Shown piece after piece: positions 33,801 through 47,141 of a DNA stretch of 64,000 nt. How positions within the stretch are numbered: the stretch's first letter is position 1; each line of letters starts with the position of its first letter. The position numbers and the translations under genes were made by a program. The notes below the pieces were generated by a model. It was not told the DNA's origin. It ran no database searches and worked only from the letters and a program-made list of their open reading frames with translations. Source of the stretch: Hyaloraphidium curvatum (taxonomy: Eukaryota; Monoblepharomycota; Hyaloraphidiomycetes; Hyaloraphidiales; Hyaloraphidiaceae); NCBI GenBank assembly GCA_025558095.1, contig JAIVFI010000008.1, positions 124,001 through 188,000 on the forward strand. Reading direction: 5' to 3'.

Positions 33801-34785
33801 AGACGGCGAGGCATTGTGCACAGGCTCGGGAGAGGCCGGAGAAAAAGGAATTTCTGCGGAAAAAGGGCATTGATCAAATCCAGAGGACAGGCGCCGATGG
33901 CCACAGAAACTCACCTTCTTCGCGATGTGACTCCATGTCTTGAAGAACGCCGTCGGCAACCAAAAGTTCCTCGACTTGTGCCGCTTCTTCTTCCGTGACC
34001 GGCGGCGCGGCCTCGATGAGAGGGTGATCAGCAAGAGACGGAGGTCCAATTGCTGCAGCATCCTCCGGCAAATGCTCGTCCGCCGCATCATGGCGGGATT
34101 GGTCCAGGGCAGCGCTGGGGAGAGCGAGCGAATCTTGCGCATCCTTAGATGGAGACCCCATCGCAGAGCGGTGGTGCTGCGGCGTTACGTGTTTGGAATG
34201 GCTGCCATGGCCTTTCTCCGATACTGGTTTCGGTGACAATGCAGCCGACGTCAGCATTTGATGATCGGTGCCGAAAAGCACCGAATAACTCTCTCCTGCT
34301 GCTGCCGAAAAGGATTCGGCGGCCAGGTCGGGGCCCGCTACCGGTTCCACCACCCGAGGCCCTTCGACCAAGGCCCCCGCGTCCACGGCAGCACTTTCCA
34401 TGCTTTCGGGTGAGACAGGGGCGCCATCTGGCATCGGGGGAGGTGGTTCCGCCTGCGCAACAAGGTGCAAAGGCTCGTCCGGCCGCATGGCCTGATCTGC
34501 ATCGTCCTCTGGACTCGGCGGCAGAACATGGGCGCCCAGCTCGACGCGCTTCACAGCCAGAACGGGTCTCTCGCCAAGCAGAGCGTCTTCTGTCGGTGCA
34601 GGCTCCCTGTGCTGCAAGGAGTCCACGAAATCAGTGGATAATGGCGCCCGCGCCGTGTCGGTCTCCGAAACGTCCGCTTGGCCTGCCATTATGACCGGCA
34701 CAGATCCAGAAAGCTCCAGTGAGGCAGTAGGAACGTCGAGGTCCCCATCGCGTCCCAGCATTGTCTCGTTCTGGTCCTGCGACAT
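30815..34785 (-). CDS. two-PHD-finger protein, Rco1/PHF12-like
   Basis: Five minus-strand exons (33915-34785, 32421-33853, 32197-32364, 31050-32138, 30815-30994), all phases matching, 1246 aa. The first 770 residues are acidic and disordered with basic clusters. PHD finger 1 occupies its own exon: NEDFCAACDVTSGQLMCCDS then FHFLC and LWECRACV. The linker FGPLLRNLEVMNPKMFRLP is typical of Rco1/PHF12, where it helps bind the Sin3 scaffold. PHD finger 2 (VCFKCC, IIQCDFCDLWWHLDC, MCPCH) contains an acidic insert of about 60 residues before its last cysteine pair. In yeasts Rco1 belongs to the Rpd3S deacetylase complex, recruited to transcribed genes through H3 tails and H3K36 methylation. Domain order and linker support this; orthology has not been tested by a tree. 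The start ATG at 34785 was preferred to an upstream GTG. Confidence 0.8.
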
Positions 34786-35421
34786 TCGCGGGCGGAACCG
34801 GCGAGCGCCTTCGTCCGCCCGCGCGGGCACAAAACCGAGATCCGCCCCGCTCTTTCCGGTCCAGGCTGGATGTCAAATTCGTCCGCACCGTCCGCCGGGC
34901 GGCTCGACGCGCCGCAGTCCGGATTTGGCTACAAGACAATGTCCATGTGACGCTCGCACGCGGATGGCTCCTGCTCGCAGTTGCCCCGAGGAAGCGCCTC
35001 AGAAACCGGCGCGACGAAAGTCCACGATAATATTCAGTTGTTTCCGGTGCGAGTATCAATGTCGCCGGCGTGGAAGTGTGTGGACGCGCAGCGGGCTCCC
35101 CCCACCTCGGCGCTGGGGCAGTGCGAGCTCCCATCACTTGACTTCGCCTGACCCCGCGCTGAAACCTCAACGATCACGCAGATCGACATTAGGACGACCT
35201 CTATAGCCGACAAAGAACATCAACAGATCGCTGGCTCGCCACCTTGGGACTTCCCCAGTCCCAACCCGGACCGAATGCCTCTCCACCTCAGGCAAACAAG
35301 TGCGCATAGAGGAGGAGACTGCCGTGTAACATTCGCCTTCACTGTGGCTGACAGCGCTCCAAAGCTGACTGGCGCCGTTGCAAACCTCATCCAGGCGCAA
35401 GAGAGACGCACATGGGTTCGG
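34786..35421. other. intergenic region
   Basis: About 640 bp between the cysteine synthase 3' end and the PHD gene start, both on the minus strand. No gene recognised. Confidence 0.45.
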
Positions 35422-37291
<1,870 letters not shown>

Positions 37292-37460
37292 CGTGCGGTT
37301 TCCGAGCCGTTCGATGGCCCAGGTAGGTTTTTGTCAGCGCTGCGGCAGAATGCCTTTTGGTCGCGCAATTATTGATTCTCAGGAGCGGCTCGCGGATCGT
37401 CCGCGGCGGTCCGCGGTTCCGCGTTTCACCAACCGAAAGGCGACTAGGACCCATTCAGGA

Positions 37461-38438
37461 ATGCCTGCGTTCGGGCACTTTGCCGCCTCCGTGCTCGTGG
37501 ACGGATCCCCCCTCCGGGAGTTTGTCGAGGAGGGCGGGGGAGACTCCACGCTTTTCAACGGATCTCCGTGCCGGACGGCCTTTATCGAGAGCCAGACGGG
37601 CAAGCGGTTCAAGCTCCTCTTTCGCTGCTCCGCGCCCAGGGGAACGTACGAGGGCATGGTCATCATCATCCGCGTCGACGGGCGGAAGCTGAACAACAGC
37701 AAGCTCAAGGACATCCCCGGGGAGATGATCAAGGAGGGATCCATGGAGGGAGACGGAGCCATGGTGGGCCCGTAGCCCCTTTTGATTTTTCACGCGTCTG
37801 CTCATCCCATGCTCGGACAGCGCGCTCGGTACCCGCTCATCTTCAACAACGTCAGCTTAGTCTCCGACATGGACGGCGAAGAGGCGGAGAGGCTTCTGGA
37901 AGAGCAATTGGCCAAGGGCGTCGAGGGCGGCAAGATCATGGTAGAATTCTGGCGCGCCTTCCCGTCGGCAAAGCAGCGCCCCGTCCGCACAAGGGCGCCA
38001 GTGGCTCCTCACCGGACGCGCATTCACGAGAAGGCAAAAAAGGCCTTCCTCACCCACACTACTGGTCGGTGCTCGAAATCGTCGGTCTTGGCCTCGCTGA
38101 CGGTTTCCGCAGGCTACGGCGACCCGATCCTCGCACCGACCTCCCGGAGCTCGAAAACGGAATGGACGAAGCTCGACGACGCCCCTCTTGCCACATTCGT
38201 CTTCGAATACCGCTCGCGCCTCATCCTGGAGACCCTCGGTTTCGATCTGGGTTCGCCCGCGGAGGAGCTGCCGGTGCCGCACGTTCCCTCGGGTCCCCGC
38301 GTGAACGCACCGCCGCCTGGCGTCGCCGCTCCTGCGGTCGCAGCCCCTGCGGCGTTGGTTCCCAAAGTGAAGCCTGATCCCGCGCAGAAGGTCAAGATCG
38401 AGCGCGGCTTGACCATCGACCTCACTCTGGACGATTAG
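37461..38438 (+). CDS. DUF7918-family protein with SUMO-type C-terminal motifs
   Basis: Exons 37461-37763 and 37821-38438 (57-bp intron, phase 0) give 306 aa. The N-terminal half has the pattern of a fungal domain I know as DUF7918: AFIESQTGKRF, IIIRVDGRKL, GSMEGDGAM followed across the splice by RARYPLIFNNVSLVSD, and GGKIMVEFWRA. Function of that family is not known to me. The C-terminus is Pro/Ala-rich and ends with VKIERGLTIDLTLDD-stop: VKIE fits a SUMO acceptor consensus and IDLTLDD fits a SUMO-interacting motif. The protein may therefore act in the nucleus. The start at 37461 leaves 169 bp to the divergent cysteine synthase gene. Confidence 0.7.
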
Positions 38439-38733
38439 GGCAGGACGCGGGCCCCTTCGACGGATGCACGGTTCGCGGGGCTCATCTTCGGCATGCTGCT
38501 ACACGGGAGGAGGAAGAATGGGGAGAACTTGGCGTGTGGACTTTGACGCTTGACCTCAATGTGGCATTAGTATATCCCGATTGATTGTAGTTGTAGATTT
38601 GTACAGCATCATGCGATTCATTCGTCACGCATCGCCGATATCAGAAATCAATCCTGCTGAGTCTCATCGTGGTCATTCTGGAGAAAGAGAGAACGCATTC
38701 GAGGCCGTGCTCACTCAGGGCCGAGTTCCCCCT

Positions 38734-39030
38734 TCACTCCTCAATTCTGACGTATCCCTCCTCGCCCGCCACCTTCTCCGCCCCCACATCCTCCACCAGC
38801 TTCCTCCCCGAGTCCGTCCGGCCGACCACCTTGGCCCCCTTCTCCTCGGCCTCCTGCTCCGCCTTGGCCCGCTTCACCTCCTCCTCCGGCACGTCCACGC
38901 GGGCGACGGTGATCGCTCCGTCGCCCGGGACCGATGCCGAGACGCCCGGGAGCCTCGGTTTGGCGAGCGAGGGGTCGGAAGGGGGGGAGGGCGAGGTGGA
39001 GGGGGCGGAGGAGCTCCTGTCGGAGGACAT
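38734..39030 (-). CDS. small acidic unknown protein, 98 aa
   Basis: Minus-strand frame from ATG at 39030 to TGA at 38734. Ser/Pro-rich N-terminus then a charged, probably helical stretch (VDVPEEEVKRAKAEQEAEEKG) and a DVGAEKVAGEEGYVRIEE-stop end. No signal peptide or membrane span. It sits alone between two larger genes. Composition supports a real small protein; function unknown. Confidence 0.45.
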   Translation of the reverse strand: MSSDRSSSAPSTSPSPPSDPSLAKPRLPGVSASVPGDGAITVARVDVPEEEVKRAKAEQEAEEKGAKVVGRTDSGRKLVEDVGAEKVAGEEGYVRIEE

Positions 39031-39357
39031 GGCGATGCGGCACGGTGGAGCGCGAGGGCGGGTTGCCGGCCGCGGAGGTGGAAGTGGGAGGTGTTTTGAG
39101 TGCGTTCCGAGCGTTTTTGGGTGTCTTTGAGACCGCTGGAGGCCGGAAGGACTACTAGTGTCGCGCTTTGTCCCGGCCGAAAAGCCTCCACAGCCGCTGC
39201 CGAAGTTGCCGCTCTTGCACGGCCCAAATGAACGCTGCTCTCGATCAACGAGGAGGAAGAGAAGAAGAGCAGAAGAAAGATGTAATCTAAATGTCCTGCA
39301 CCATGATTGTCTCAAGATGTGCTCTAGATCCCGTCCACCCTCCGCATCACACGTCAA
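39031..39357. other. intergenic region
   Basis: About 330 bp with nothing recognised; upstream side of the 98-aa gene and downstream side of the fasciclin gene. Confidence 0.45.
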
Positions 39358-40285
39358 TCACCCCGTCCCCGCGACGCCCTCGAGCCCGTTGGTCTCCACC
39401 GCCAGCGACACCGCCTCGTTCACGCCCAGCCTGAATCCTCCCGCGAGCTCGGTGTAGTCCCCTGCGAGCAGAAGTGAGCGATTGGTCCCGGGGGGACGAG
39501 AGCGCGGCGTACCGGGCCAGATGAACCTGTCGACAGGGACCACGAACCCGTTGCCGGTCCTCACGGCCTCCCCAATCACCCTAGCCGAATTCACCCTCGA
39601 AGGCTCCGTCGTTGCGTTGATCCTTTCGGGTGCGCGTCAGCCACATCCCCCGCGATCAGCTGCTCGGAACACCCACTCCGCCCCCGTGAGCGTCGGAAGC
39701 CCCCTCCCTGCCTCCCAGGTAGCAGGCGGGAACGACCCGTTGGCGACGTGGTACGCGGACACGAGCCTCCAGAAAGGAGCGCTGTATGGTTCCTGCAAGA
39801 CGGCTATCCGCGGGACGGAGTCGAAGAACGCGGCCAGTGCTGCCGGAAAGGTGACTCAGCGCCCAATTCTCCCCGGCCGCGGTCAGAGGGAGCATACCTT
39901 CGTCCATGGGGGCAAAAACGGTGAATTCCTGCGCCGCCGGTTGTTCGGCCTGCCTCCTTTCGAGTGCGGGGAGGCGCGGGAAGCCCCGCCGCGAGACGCC
40001 GCCCCCGCCGATGGGGCGCCCCGGTGCCTCGGGGGTGACCTGGGTTCCGGGAGGGAGGCCGGCAAGGAGGGGCCATAGATCCTGCGAGTATGTTTGGTGA
40101 GCATCGGAGGGAACGGAGTGGGGAGGGGGCCGCACGTCCTGCTTGGAGATGACGCTCAGGAAGACGAAGAAGGAGCCGTTGTTCTGGAGGTAGTCGAGGC
40201 ACGTCGGCGCCACGTCCTGGGCTGACGCGGCGGCAACGAAAGAAAGGAGCAGGGCCAGACCGGCGAGGGGGCGGAGGGGGGCCAT
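39358..40285 (-). CDS. secreted fasciclin (FAS1)-domain protein, 236 aa
   Basis: Five minus-strand exons: 40136-40285, 39898-40081, 39677-39839, 39513-39622, 39358-39461, all phases matching. A signal peptide (MAPLRPLAGLALLLSFVAAASA) precedes one FAS1 domain. Its first conserved block, FTVFAPMDEALAAF, is restored only when the 57-bp intron at 39840-39897 is removed; the YHVANGSFPPA block follows, then INATT and RVIGEAVRTGNGFVVPVDRFI, the usual FAS1 end. FAS1 proteins are extracellular adhesion or cell-wall proteins. No C-terminal GPI-type hydrophobic tail is seen, so it is probably secreted or held by other means. A Pro/Gly/Arg-rich loop lies before the domain. Confidence 0.75.
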
Positions 40286-41036
40286 TGCCGCGGTCGTTTG
40301 TTTGGAAGTTGCTGCTGAGGCGTCGGGCAAGGGTGCCGCATGACTGTGCTCGTCGGCTCGGAACCGGAACCGGTTTCGGACGCGAGCACGTGAATCACGC
40401 AACGGAAATCGATTCGTTGGCGAGGATCGAAGTATGTTTGACTTTCTTCCAACATCTTGCCACCGTCCCCATTCATCTCCCCCCACCCGGGCCCCAGGGA
40501 TGCAGCCCGATACCCCGCCGCATTCTCCCGGGCGGTCCGCTGCACCTCCGTTGCGGAATCGCTCCGGGAAAGACGGGTTCGTTGCATCCCTGTCCCCTTT
40601 TCCTGTCGAAGGATCGAGGGACGGAGTCCTCGGATCCCTGCCCTTGCGTACCGGCATCGCCGCGGTTCGCACCCATTCAGGACACCAAGCAGGTCGATTG
40701 GACGGAGATCGAGGGCTAGAGATGAACCAGAGCCCATTCGGCCCGGATTCTGGGCGCCGCGGTCGTGGGGCGGGACCCCAGTCGGTGCTGAGTCAGCCAG
40801 CAACTTTCGAGCGCCGTTCCTCCTGCGGTGCTGATAGGAACCGGGGTTGGGCACGCCATGTGACTCCGAGAGCCACACCGGTGCACCATCATGGATCCAG
40901 GCTCGCGCCGACGGGGTTTGCGCGAGTTAGCGCGGATCGAGCCCTCTTTGAGGGACGCTTGCGGCTGCGCGTCATCGAGCTTCGCCTCCTCTCCCTGCAA
41001 ACCACGCACAGAACACTTTTCCCATACCAACTTACG
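40286..41036. other. intergenic region between divergent genes
   Basis: About 750 bp separating the fasciclin gene (leftward) from the 1669-aa membrane protein gene. The frame of the latter is open through much of it, but ATG at 41037 begins the recognisable composition. Nothing else seen. Confidence 0.45.
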
Positions 41037-44000
41037 ATGACAGCGGACGATCCCGTGCCGCGGGCGCGCCGGCCGACGCCGCCGTCCGCGGGCGCGGAGC
41101 CGCCCGCTTGGGTGCCGCCGCCGCGGCCGCCCGCGGTGTCGGACGCCCACCTCGACGAGGGCCCTCTGCCGGTCGACGCCGAGATGGCGCCGCGGCCGCG
41201 GCGCCGCAGCGAGAGGGCGAGGAGGGCGGCGGGGCCGGCGGAGGGGCCGGCGGAGGGGACGGAGGGGCCGCCCGCGCAACCCGCGCCCCGCAAGAAGAGG
41301 AAGCGGCGGGCGGCCGAGCAGCCGGCCGCCGCCCCGCCGTCCTTTGCCGACCTCGCGCGCGCCTCGTTCGCCTCGATCCGCGGCCGCACGCGCGCGCACT
41401 ACCCGCTCGGCGGCACGGACGCCGCCGCCGCGGGCCTCGAACCGCTGTCGCGCCAGCGCTCCGTCATGTCGATGGCGCTGGGCGACCTGATGGCCCGCGT
41501 GGGCCTGCAGAGCCTGTCCAACTCGCTGGCCGGGCAGCTGGCCGCCGCCTCCCCCGCGGAGGCGCAGCCCGAGATGGTGCAGGTGCGCCTTGGACGCACC
41601 TCGCCGGCCCCCTTCTACCCGCTGGACCCCTCGCCGGCCGACGTCGCAGCCGCCAGCGCTGCCGTGGCGGACCTGCAGGCGCAGCAGCGTGCCGCACACG
41701 CCCACAAGAAGCACAGGAAGCACCGGAGGCACCACAATGCGGAAGGCGACGAGCACGCCGACGGCCCCGCTGACCCCGCGGACCCCGAGCTGGGCTACCC
41801 GCAGTACGAGGACTACGCGCACCCGCATCACCACCACCACGGGCACCGCAAAACCCGCGGCGCGCCCGCGGACTCCGCCGTGCCCGAGTTCGAGTACGCC
41901 GCGGTCGACTTTGCCGCCCTGGACCCCGAGCTGCGCTTCGCCTCGCCGCTGCCGCCCCCCGACCCCGAGCCGGACGAGCCGGCGCCCATGTTCCTTCCGA
42001 TTCCGTCGCCGCCGACCCCCAGCGGCATCCCCGAGTGGCTCGCCCCGCTCTTTCCCCCGGTCACGGCGCTCCCGGCCTTTCTTCAATTGCGCCACCCCAC
42101 CCTGGGCATGAACGTCGGCGCGCGCGCCTGGATCCTCACCCTGGTCGCCCTCTGGGTGATCCTCAGCTACCTCCCCTTCTTTCCCCCCTCGGGCAGCGCC
42201 ACCGCGTTTTCCGCCGACGCCGCCAACCACACCCTGGCCTTTGACCACGCCGGCACCGACATCTACAACGTCTCCACCTTTGCCGGCTACTCGCACTTCC
42301 GCAACATCGGCCTGCTCAACACCAACACGGGCCAGTCCTCCTTCCTCCCCGCCTGGTCCGAGTTCGTTTCCTCGGGCGCCAACGGCACCCGCAACGACAC
42401 CCCCGCCGACGCCTGCGCTGCGTTCCTGGGCTCTCGGGGTTGGGTGCTCCCCGGGTACACCGTGACGGGGATCCCGGACTTTAGCGTGACCAACGACACC
42501 TCGACCGTCGTCGTCACCTGGAACGGGCCGATGGCGGGCAGGGCTGTTCCCCGCTGGAACGGCGGGCCGGCGCTGCACTCGGCGTTCGAGTACCTCGACC
42601 GCGCCATCAACAACCTGACCTCCTCCCCCATGACCTTCGGCCAACCCTCCCGCTCCGCCTCGATCCTCCGCTCCGCACCCGGCCGCATGTACTCCAAGGA
42701 TTCGGACCCCATCCTTGCTTGGGACGACAAGTCCACGCAGGACGTGGTGGACGGCGAGACGGGGGACTACGTGAACCCCAAGACGGGGCTGCGGACAGTG
42801 GTCGCGGCGGGGCTGAGGTGGACGGCGGTCAGGGTGAAGGCGACAGGGACGGAAGGGGGCAAGGCGGCGGTGTTTGTCGCGGGGATGGACACACGTGGGC
42901 ATTTTGTCGCACCGCACATTGCTTTGCAGCGTGGGCTGACCCATCCTGTCCCCGCAGCGCCCAACGACCCCCCGCCAAACACCCTCTCCACCCCCCCGGC
43001 CCTCCTCCTCGCCCTCCTGCGGCACCTCCTCAACCCCACGTCCCCCGCCCTGCCGTACGACATCCTCCTCCTCTGGACCTCGGGCACCTCCGCCCCGACG
43101 CAGCACTACACCCTCTCCGCACCCACCAGCGCATGGTACGCTGACTCGGGCATGACGGGCCTGCTGATGCAGCCCGGGTTCCGGGACTTCACCACCTCGG
43201 AGATGTGGAAGTCCGCCGCCCCCGCCGCCGTCGTGTGGCTCGGCCCCGTGGGCCCGGGCGCGCTCGAGGTCGACTACGCGGCCGAGATGCGCGGGTCGTG
43301 GCAGCCCTCGGGCGACGGGAGCGGGCGGCAGGTCTGGGAGCGCACGCGCCGCCTCCAGGGCGTTCCCAGGTGGGGCGCGGGGAGCAGCATCGGGCGGCAC
43401 CTGCGGATGCGGAGCAACGTGACCTGGAACGCGCCGTTCCTGGGGCCGCTTTGGGACGCCGGGTTCGACGCGCTCTCCGCGAGGAGCATGGACGCCGGGG
43501 AGGGGGAGAGGACGAGGTTCGTGCACGCGTACACGCGCGGGGCGATCGACTCGGCGGACTGGGGGGCCAGGCCGACGCATGCGGGGTTGGAGGCGGTGGG
43601 GGGTTGGTTGCGCGGGATCGCGGCGGATCCGGGGCAGCTCGAGGCCGACGCCGCTTACGGCCTTGATCACGCGGGGACCAACTACTACCCGCTCGCATCG
43701 GGCATGGCTTCCTATTCCCTCGCCGGCGCGTGGGCGTTCGCGGGCATCGACATGGTGCTCGCCACGCTGGCGCTCGCGTTCGCGTTCTGGCGGCGGTACG
43801 CCACCGAGGAGGGCAGCGGGTGGGGGACCGAGCTCGGCGCGTGGTGCTGGGCCTCGGCGCTGTGGGTGATCGGTGTGGGGGTTGTGGGGACCGCGGTGCC
43901 GGTGGGGGTGTGGTGGATCGCGAGCTTTTCGAGCACGTGGGTTGCGCCGTCTGGGATGCGTGCGTGCCAAGGCTGACTCGGTTCGTTGCGTGCAGATCGC

Positions 44001-46230
44001 TGAGGCTGTACCAGACCCTGGGCATCCCCGGGTACATCCCCTCGCCCTCGCTGCCGCTGCTCGCCGCGGCCATCACGCTGGCCTGGTCCGCCGTGTCGAC
44101 GGGCGAGTCGACGATCGCGGCGCTGCACACCTCGGCCATGTTCCTGCTCGCCTGCCTCAACATCGCGGGGACGGCCATGATCCCCGAAAGCAACTGGTTC
44201 CTCTCCTTCACCGTGCTCTTCGGCGTGCTGATCGGGTGCCCGCTCGAGTTCTGGTGCGAGGAGTACTCGCGGTGGCTCGTGAGGGAGGAAGACGGGCGGC
44301 ACTACTCGCGCCAGCTGGCCGAGTGGGAGCGCTGGTCGGCCGAGCGGCTGCGGGAGGACAAGGAGCGCGAGGCGGCGGCGGTGCCCGAGTGGCTCGCGGC
44401 GCGGAGGGAGAGCGCGCGCAACGGGGAAGGGGTGGGGGTGCCGGAGTGGAGCGCGGCGGGGCAGTCCGCCGGGGCGGTGCTTTCGGACCTCGTGGACGAG
44501 CTGCTGGCCGAGGCGGGGGGGTACTACGACGCCGAACAGCCGGAAGGGCACGGCTCGCAGGACAGGCTGCATTCGGCTTCCGACGACGCCGAGGCGGTGG
44601 ACGAGGAGGACGAGGAGTACGTCGAGTACTCGCCCGTCGAGATCGCCAACGCCGAGGTCTACCGGCTCTTCTACACCCCGCACCTCTACCACCTCCCCAC
44701 GACGCTCTTCCTGCTCGTGCGCACGGCCTTTTTGCCGTTCCTCGCCCTGGCGCCCATCTGGGCCGCCGTGACGGCCGTCGAGACGACGACCAACCCGATG
44801 AACTCGTGGTCGCTGGCCGTCGGCGGCGTGCCATGGATCGCCGTGGCGCCCTCGGCCGCGGCTGCGATCGCGGTTGCTGCCGTGGTGCCGCTGTGGGCGC
44901 TCTGGAGCGAAAACAGGGTCACGGGGCGGGGCGTGGAAAAGGACTGGGCCTGGCTGCGGTGGCTTCCTTGCATCGCCTTCTTCTTTGCCTTCCTCGGGTG
45001 CTTCCTGGCCGGCCTACTCGGCGCATCCAAGTTCGTGGACGGCAACGGGGCCTACCCCGTGCCGACGACGATCGGCTACCTCATGGACTCGTCGCTGCCC
45101 TTCGGCACCGCCAGCGCGACCATGTTCTTCAGCATGGACGAGGCCGTCTACACGCCCTTTACGGCGCAGTTCATGCAGTTCCCGATCGCACCCGAGTCGT
45201 TCCACCTGGTGCAGACCTCGCCTTACCTCGACTACGGGCGCGGCATGCTCGGATTGCGGGTCAAGGGCCGGCAGACGCTGCAGGCCAACGCGCCGCTGTG
45301 GAGCTTGACAACGCCCAGTGTCGGGGTAGTCTCGGACCTCTATGCGGACAACAACACCGACACCACGAAGCGCAACCTCACCCTGCTCATCGGCGGCCCG
45401 CGCGGCTCGGTGCACTGGAGCGTGCAGATCACCGCGCCCGCCAACGTCGTGGGCCTGCAGGTTTGGGACCACAAAGTGGACCTGTCGCGCCCGCCGCAGC
45501 GGTTCGTGACCAGCGGCGCCGGCGGGGCAGGCAGTGCGGCCTTCAGCAGGTTCCACCTGGACTGCATACCCTGCCCGCCCGACGGCCTGCAGGTGTCGAT
45601 GATCCTGTCGTCGACTGCGGGCAACACGACCGTGCGGATGTCCGAGACGGGATGGGGCTTGCCGTGGAAGGATTCGAGCATGGCGTTCCCGCCCTTCCCC
45701 TGGGAGGACAGGTCGGCCAAGGAGATGATGGGCGGCCTCTGGGGCATGTCCGATCCCACGGTGGGCATCCGCACGCGGCGTGGAGTGGCAACGCAACCAA
45801 CTAACTTGTCGTCTTCCTTCAGGTCGTGTTTGCTCAGGCGATCGTCGTCAGCAAGGTCAACAGCTCGGGCTTCGAGTTTGTCGCGCCCGAGCAGGTCAAC
45901 TCCCAGGTGGTCACCACGGCCGCACGGACTACGACGGCGTGGTTCACGGGAACGAGCATCTACACCGGCTCGACGAGGACGGGAACCATCACCTACTCGG
46001 GAACGGGAACGGCGGCCAAGTCCACGGGAACGCTGGCCGTGGAGTTCGAAGGCGAGACCATCGTGGCGACCGAGACCTCCGCCACGACGACGGCGAGGCG
46101 CACGAGGACGCCCGCAACGACGACGCTGGCGACGGGGGCGAGGACCGCGTCGGGCACGACGACCAGGGCGGTAAGGCGGGAGGCAGTGACCGCCGTCGCG
46201 ACGCCGAGCGCGGGCGGTGGATGGTGGTGA
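41037..46230 (+). CDS. large multi-spanning membrane protein, 1669 aa, layout like Pff1/ERMP1
   Basis: Exons 41037-42894, 42958-43936, 43996-45760 and 45823-46230, phases matching. About 360 disordered, Pro/Arg/His-rich residues come first. One membrane span (WILTLVALWVILSYLPFF) follows, then a region of about 500 residues with several N-x-S/T sites (NHT, NVS, NGT, NDT, NLT), so probably lumenal. Five spans, a charged acidic loop of about 150 residues, three more spans, another glycosylation-site-bearing segment and a Thr/Ala-rich tail complete it. TM, lumenal domain, split TM cluster and C-terminal lumenal domain resemble vacuolar/ER M28 metalloprotease proteins (Pff1/ERMP1), but I could not identify zinc ligands, so the assignment is only architectural. 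A 10-base G run starts 9 nt after the stop. Confidence 0.6.
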
Positions 46231-46238
46231 GGCAGTAA

Positions 46239-46248
46239 GGGGGGGGGG
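46239..46248 (+). repeat. poly-G tract, 10 bases
   Basis: Run of G beginning 9 nt after the stop codon of the 1669-aa gene. Confidence 0.85.
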
Positions 46249-46352
46249 CAAAGATGAAGAAGGAAATGTGTGCTTTGTCAAATCTGAACACTGATCATTC
46301 TGCTCTGCAAGATGTTTTCCACTGCAAGATGCTCTTCTCCTTCGTCTCGCAC

Positions 46353-46910
46353 TCAAGGTCCTTTGGTGTGCATCTCCTCCCCGATCTCGCCACCGGTCTT
46401 GCCCTGATTGTTGTTCGCCCTGATGTTCTCGGGGGACCCGAGCACGTTGGTGTACTCCACGTGGCCGAGAGCCGCGGTAGCCCTCTCGAGCATTTCCGGC
46501 GGCGGCCTGACGCTGCCGGGCTCTCCGGGAGGGCTCGGCTCGGGGAGGTCCTCCTTCGCCGTCAGGATCTTCGACTTGCCGAGCTCGATGGCCGGCATTC
46601 CTCCTGGAGTGTCTACAGTAGCGGCATGCCATTCTTTGTCATCCGTCCTAGCGTAGGCGTCGGCTCGCTTCTGGCCGGGCGAGATGCCTTCGGCCCAAAT
46701 GTTGGGATCGGCCGGATCGCCGACGAGCGCGCCCGATTCCGGTCCCAGCGCGTCGTCTTCCTCCTTCGTGCCCATGGGGTCCAGCGTGTGCGTCCCCGGC
46801 GCAGCGTGCGGCTTGTGCGACGCCGCAGAGGCCGAGGACGCAAAGGCTTTGCGAGCGCCGCTGCTCGCACTCGGCAGCCGGTGAGCAGCGAGGGTGAGGA
46901 CGCGCAGCAT
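46353..46910 (-). CDS. unknown protein with mitochondrial-type presequence, 185 aa
   Basis: Single exon from ATG at 46910. The first 35 residues (starting MLRVLTLAAHRLPSASSGAR) are basic, Ser/Ala-rich and free of acidic residues, a typical mitochondrial import signal. The remainder is acidic and Gly/Pro-rich (DPMGTKEEDDALGPESGALV, DPADPNIWAEG, EPSPPGEPGSVRPPPEMLER) with little predicted structure. No catalytic motif recognised. It is divergent from the dehydrogenase gene at 47142 across 231 bp, suggesting a shared promoter. Confidence 0.55.
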   Translation of the reverse strand: MLRVLTLAAHRLPSASSGARKAFASSASAASHKPHAAPGTHTLDPMGTKEEDDALGPESGALVGDPADPNIWAEGISPGQKRADAYARTDDKEWHAATVDTPGGMPAIELGKSKILTAKEDLPEPSPPGEPGSVRPPPEMLERATAALGHVEYTNVLGSPENIRANNNQGKTGGEIGEEMHTKGP

Positions 46911-47141
46911 TGTGTCTCGTTTGACCGATGACGTGGTTGGCTGCGTGATCGTCCGCCGCCAACCTTGCTCGACGTCGGGCAAAAGAACAGGACATAACTG
47001 GTAGGCAAGTGGCTGCAAGCGATTCGCATTGTGAGCTCAACAGCTTCTCCAGCTCCGGATCGATTGGCCCAAGTCGGGCCTCGTGATGAGGCGGCAAAAC
47101 GTCGGGCCGCCGCCCATTCAATTGGCCCACTCCACGCGGCC
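46911..47141. promoter_or_regulatory. bidirectional promoter region
   Basis: 231 bp between two divergent starts (46910 minus, 47142 plus). Inferred from layout only; no specific site identified. Confidence 0.4.

Noticed and set aside
39840..39897. Frameshift in the fasciclin gene
   Set aside because: The apparent three-frame jump is explained by a 58-bp intron that restores the FAS1 motif.
40716..43970. 1084-codon open frame antisense to the large membrane protein
   Set aside because: Arg/Gly/His-rich shadow frame; the plus strand shows membrane spans, glycosylation sites and matching splice phases.
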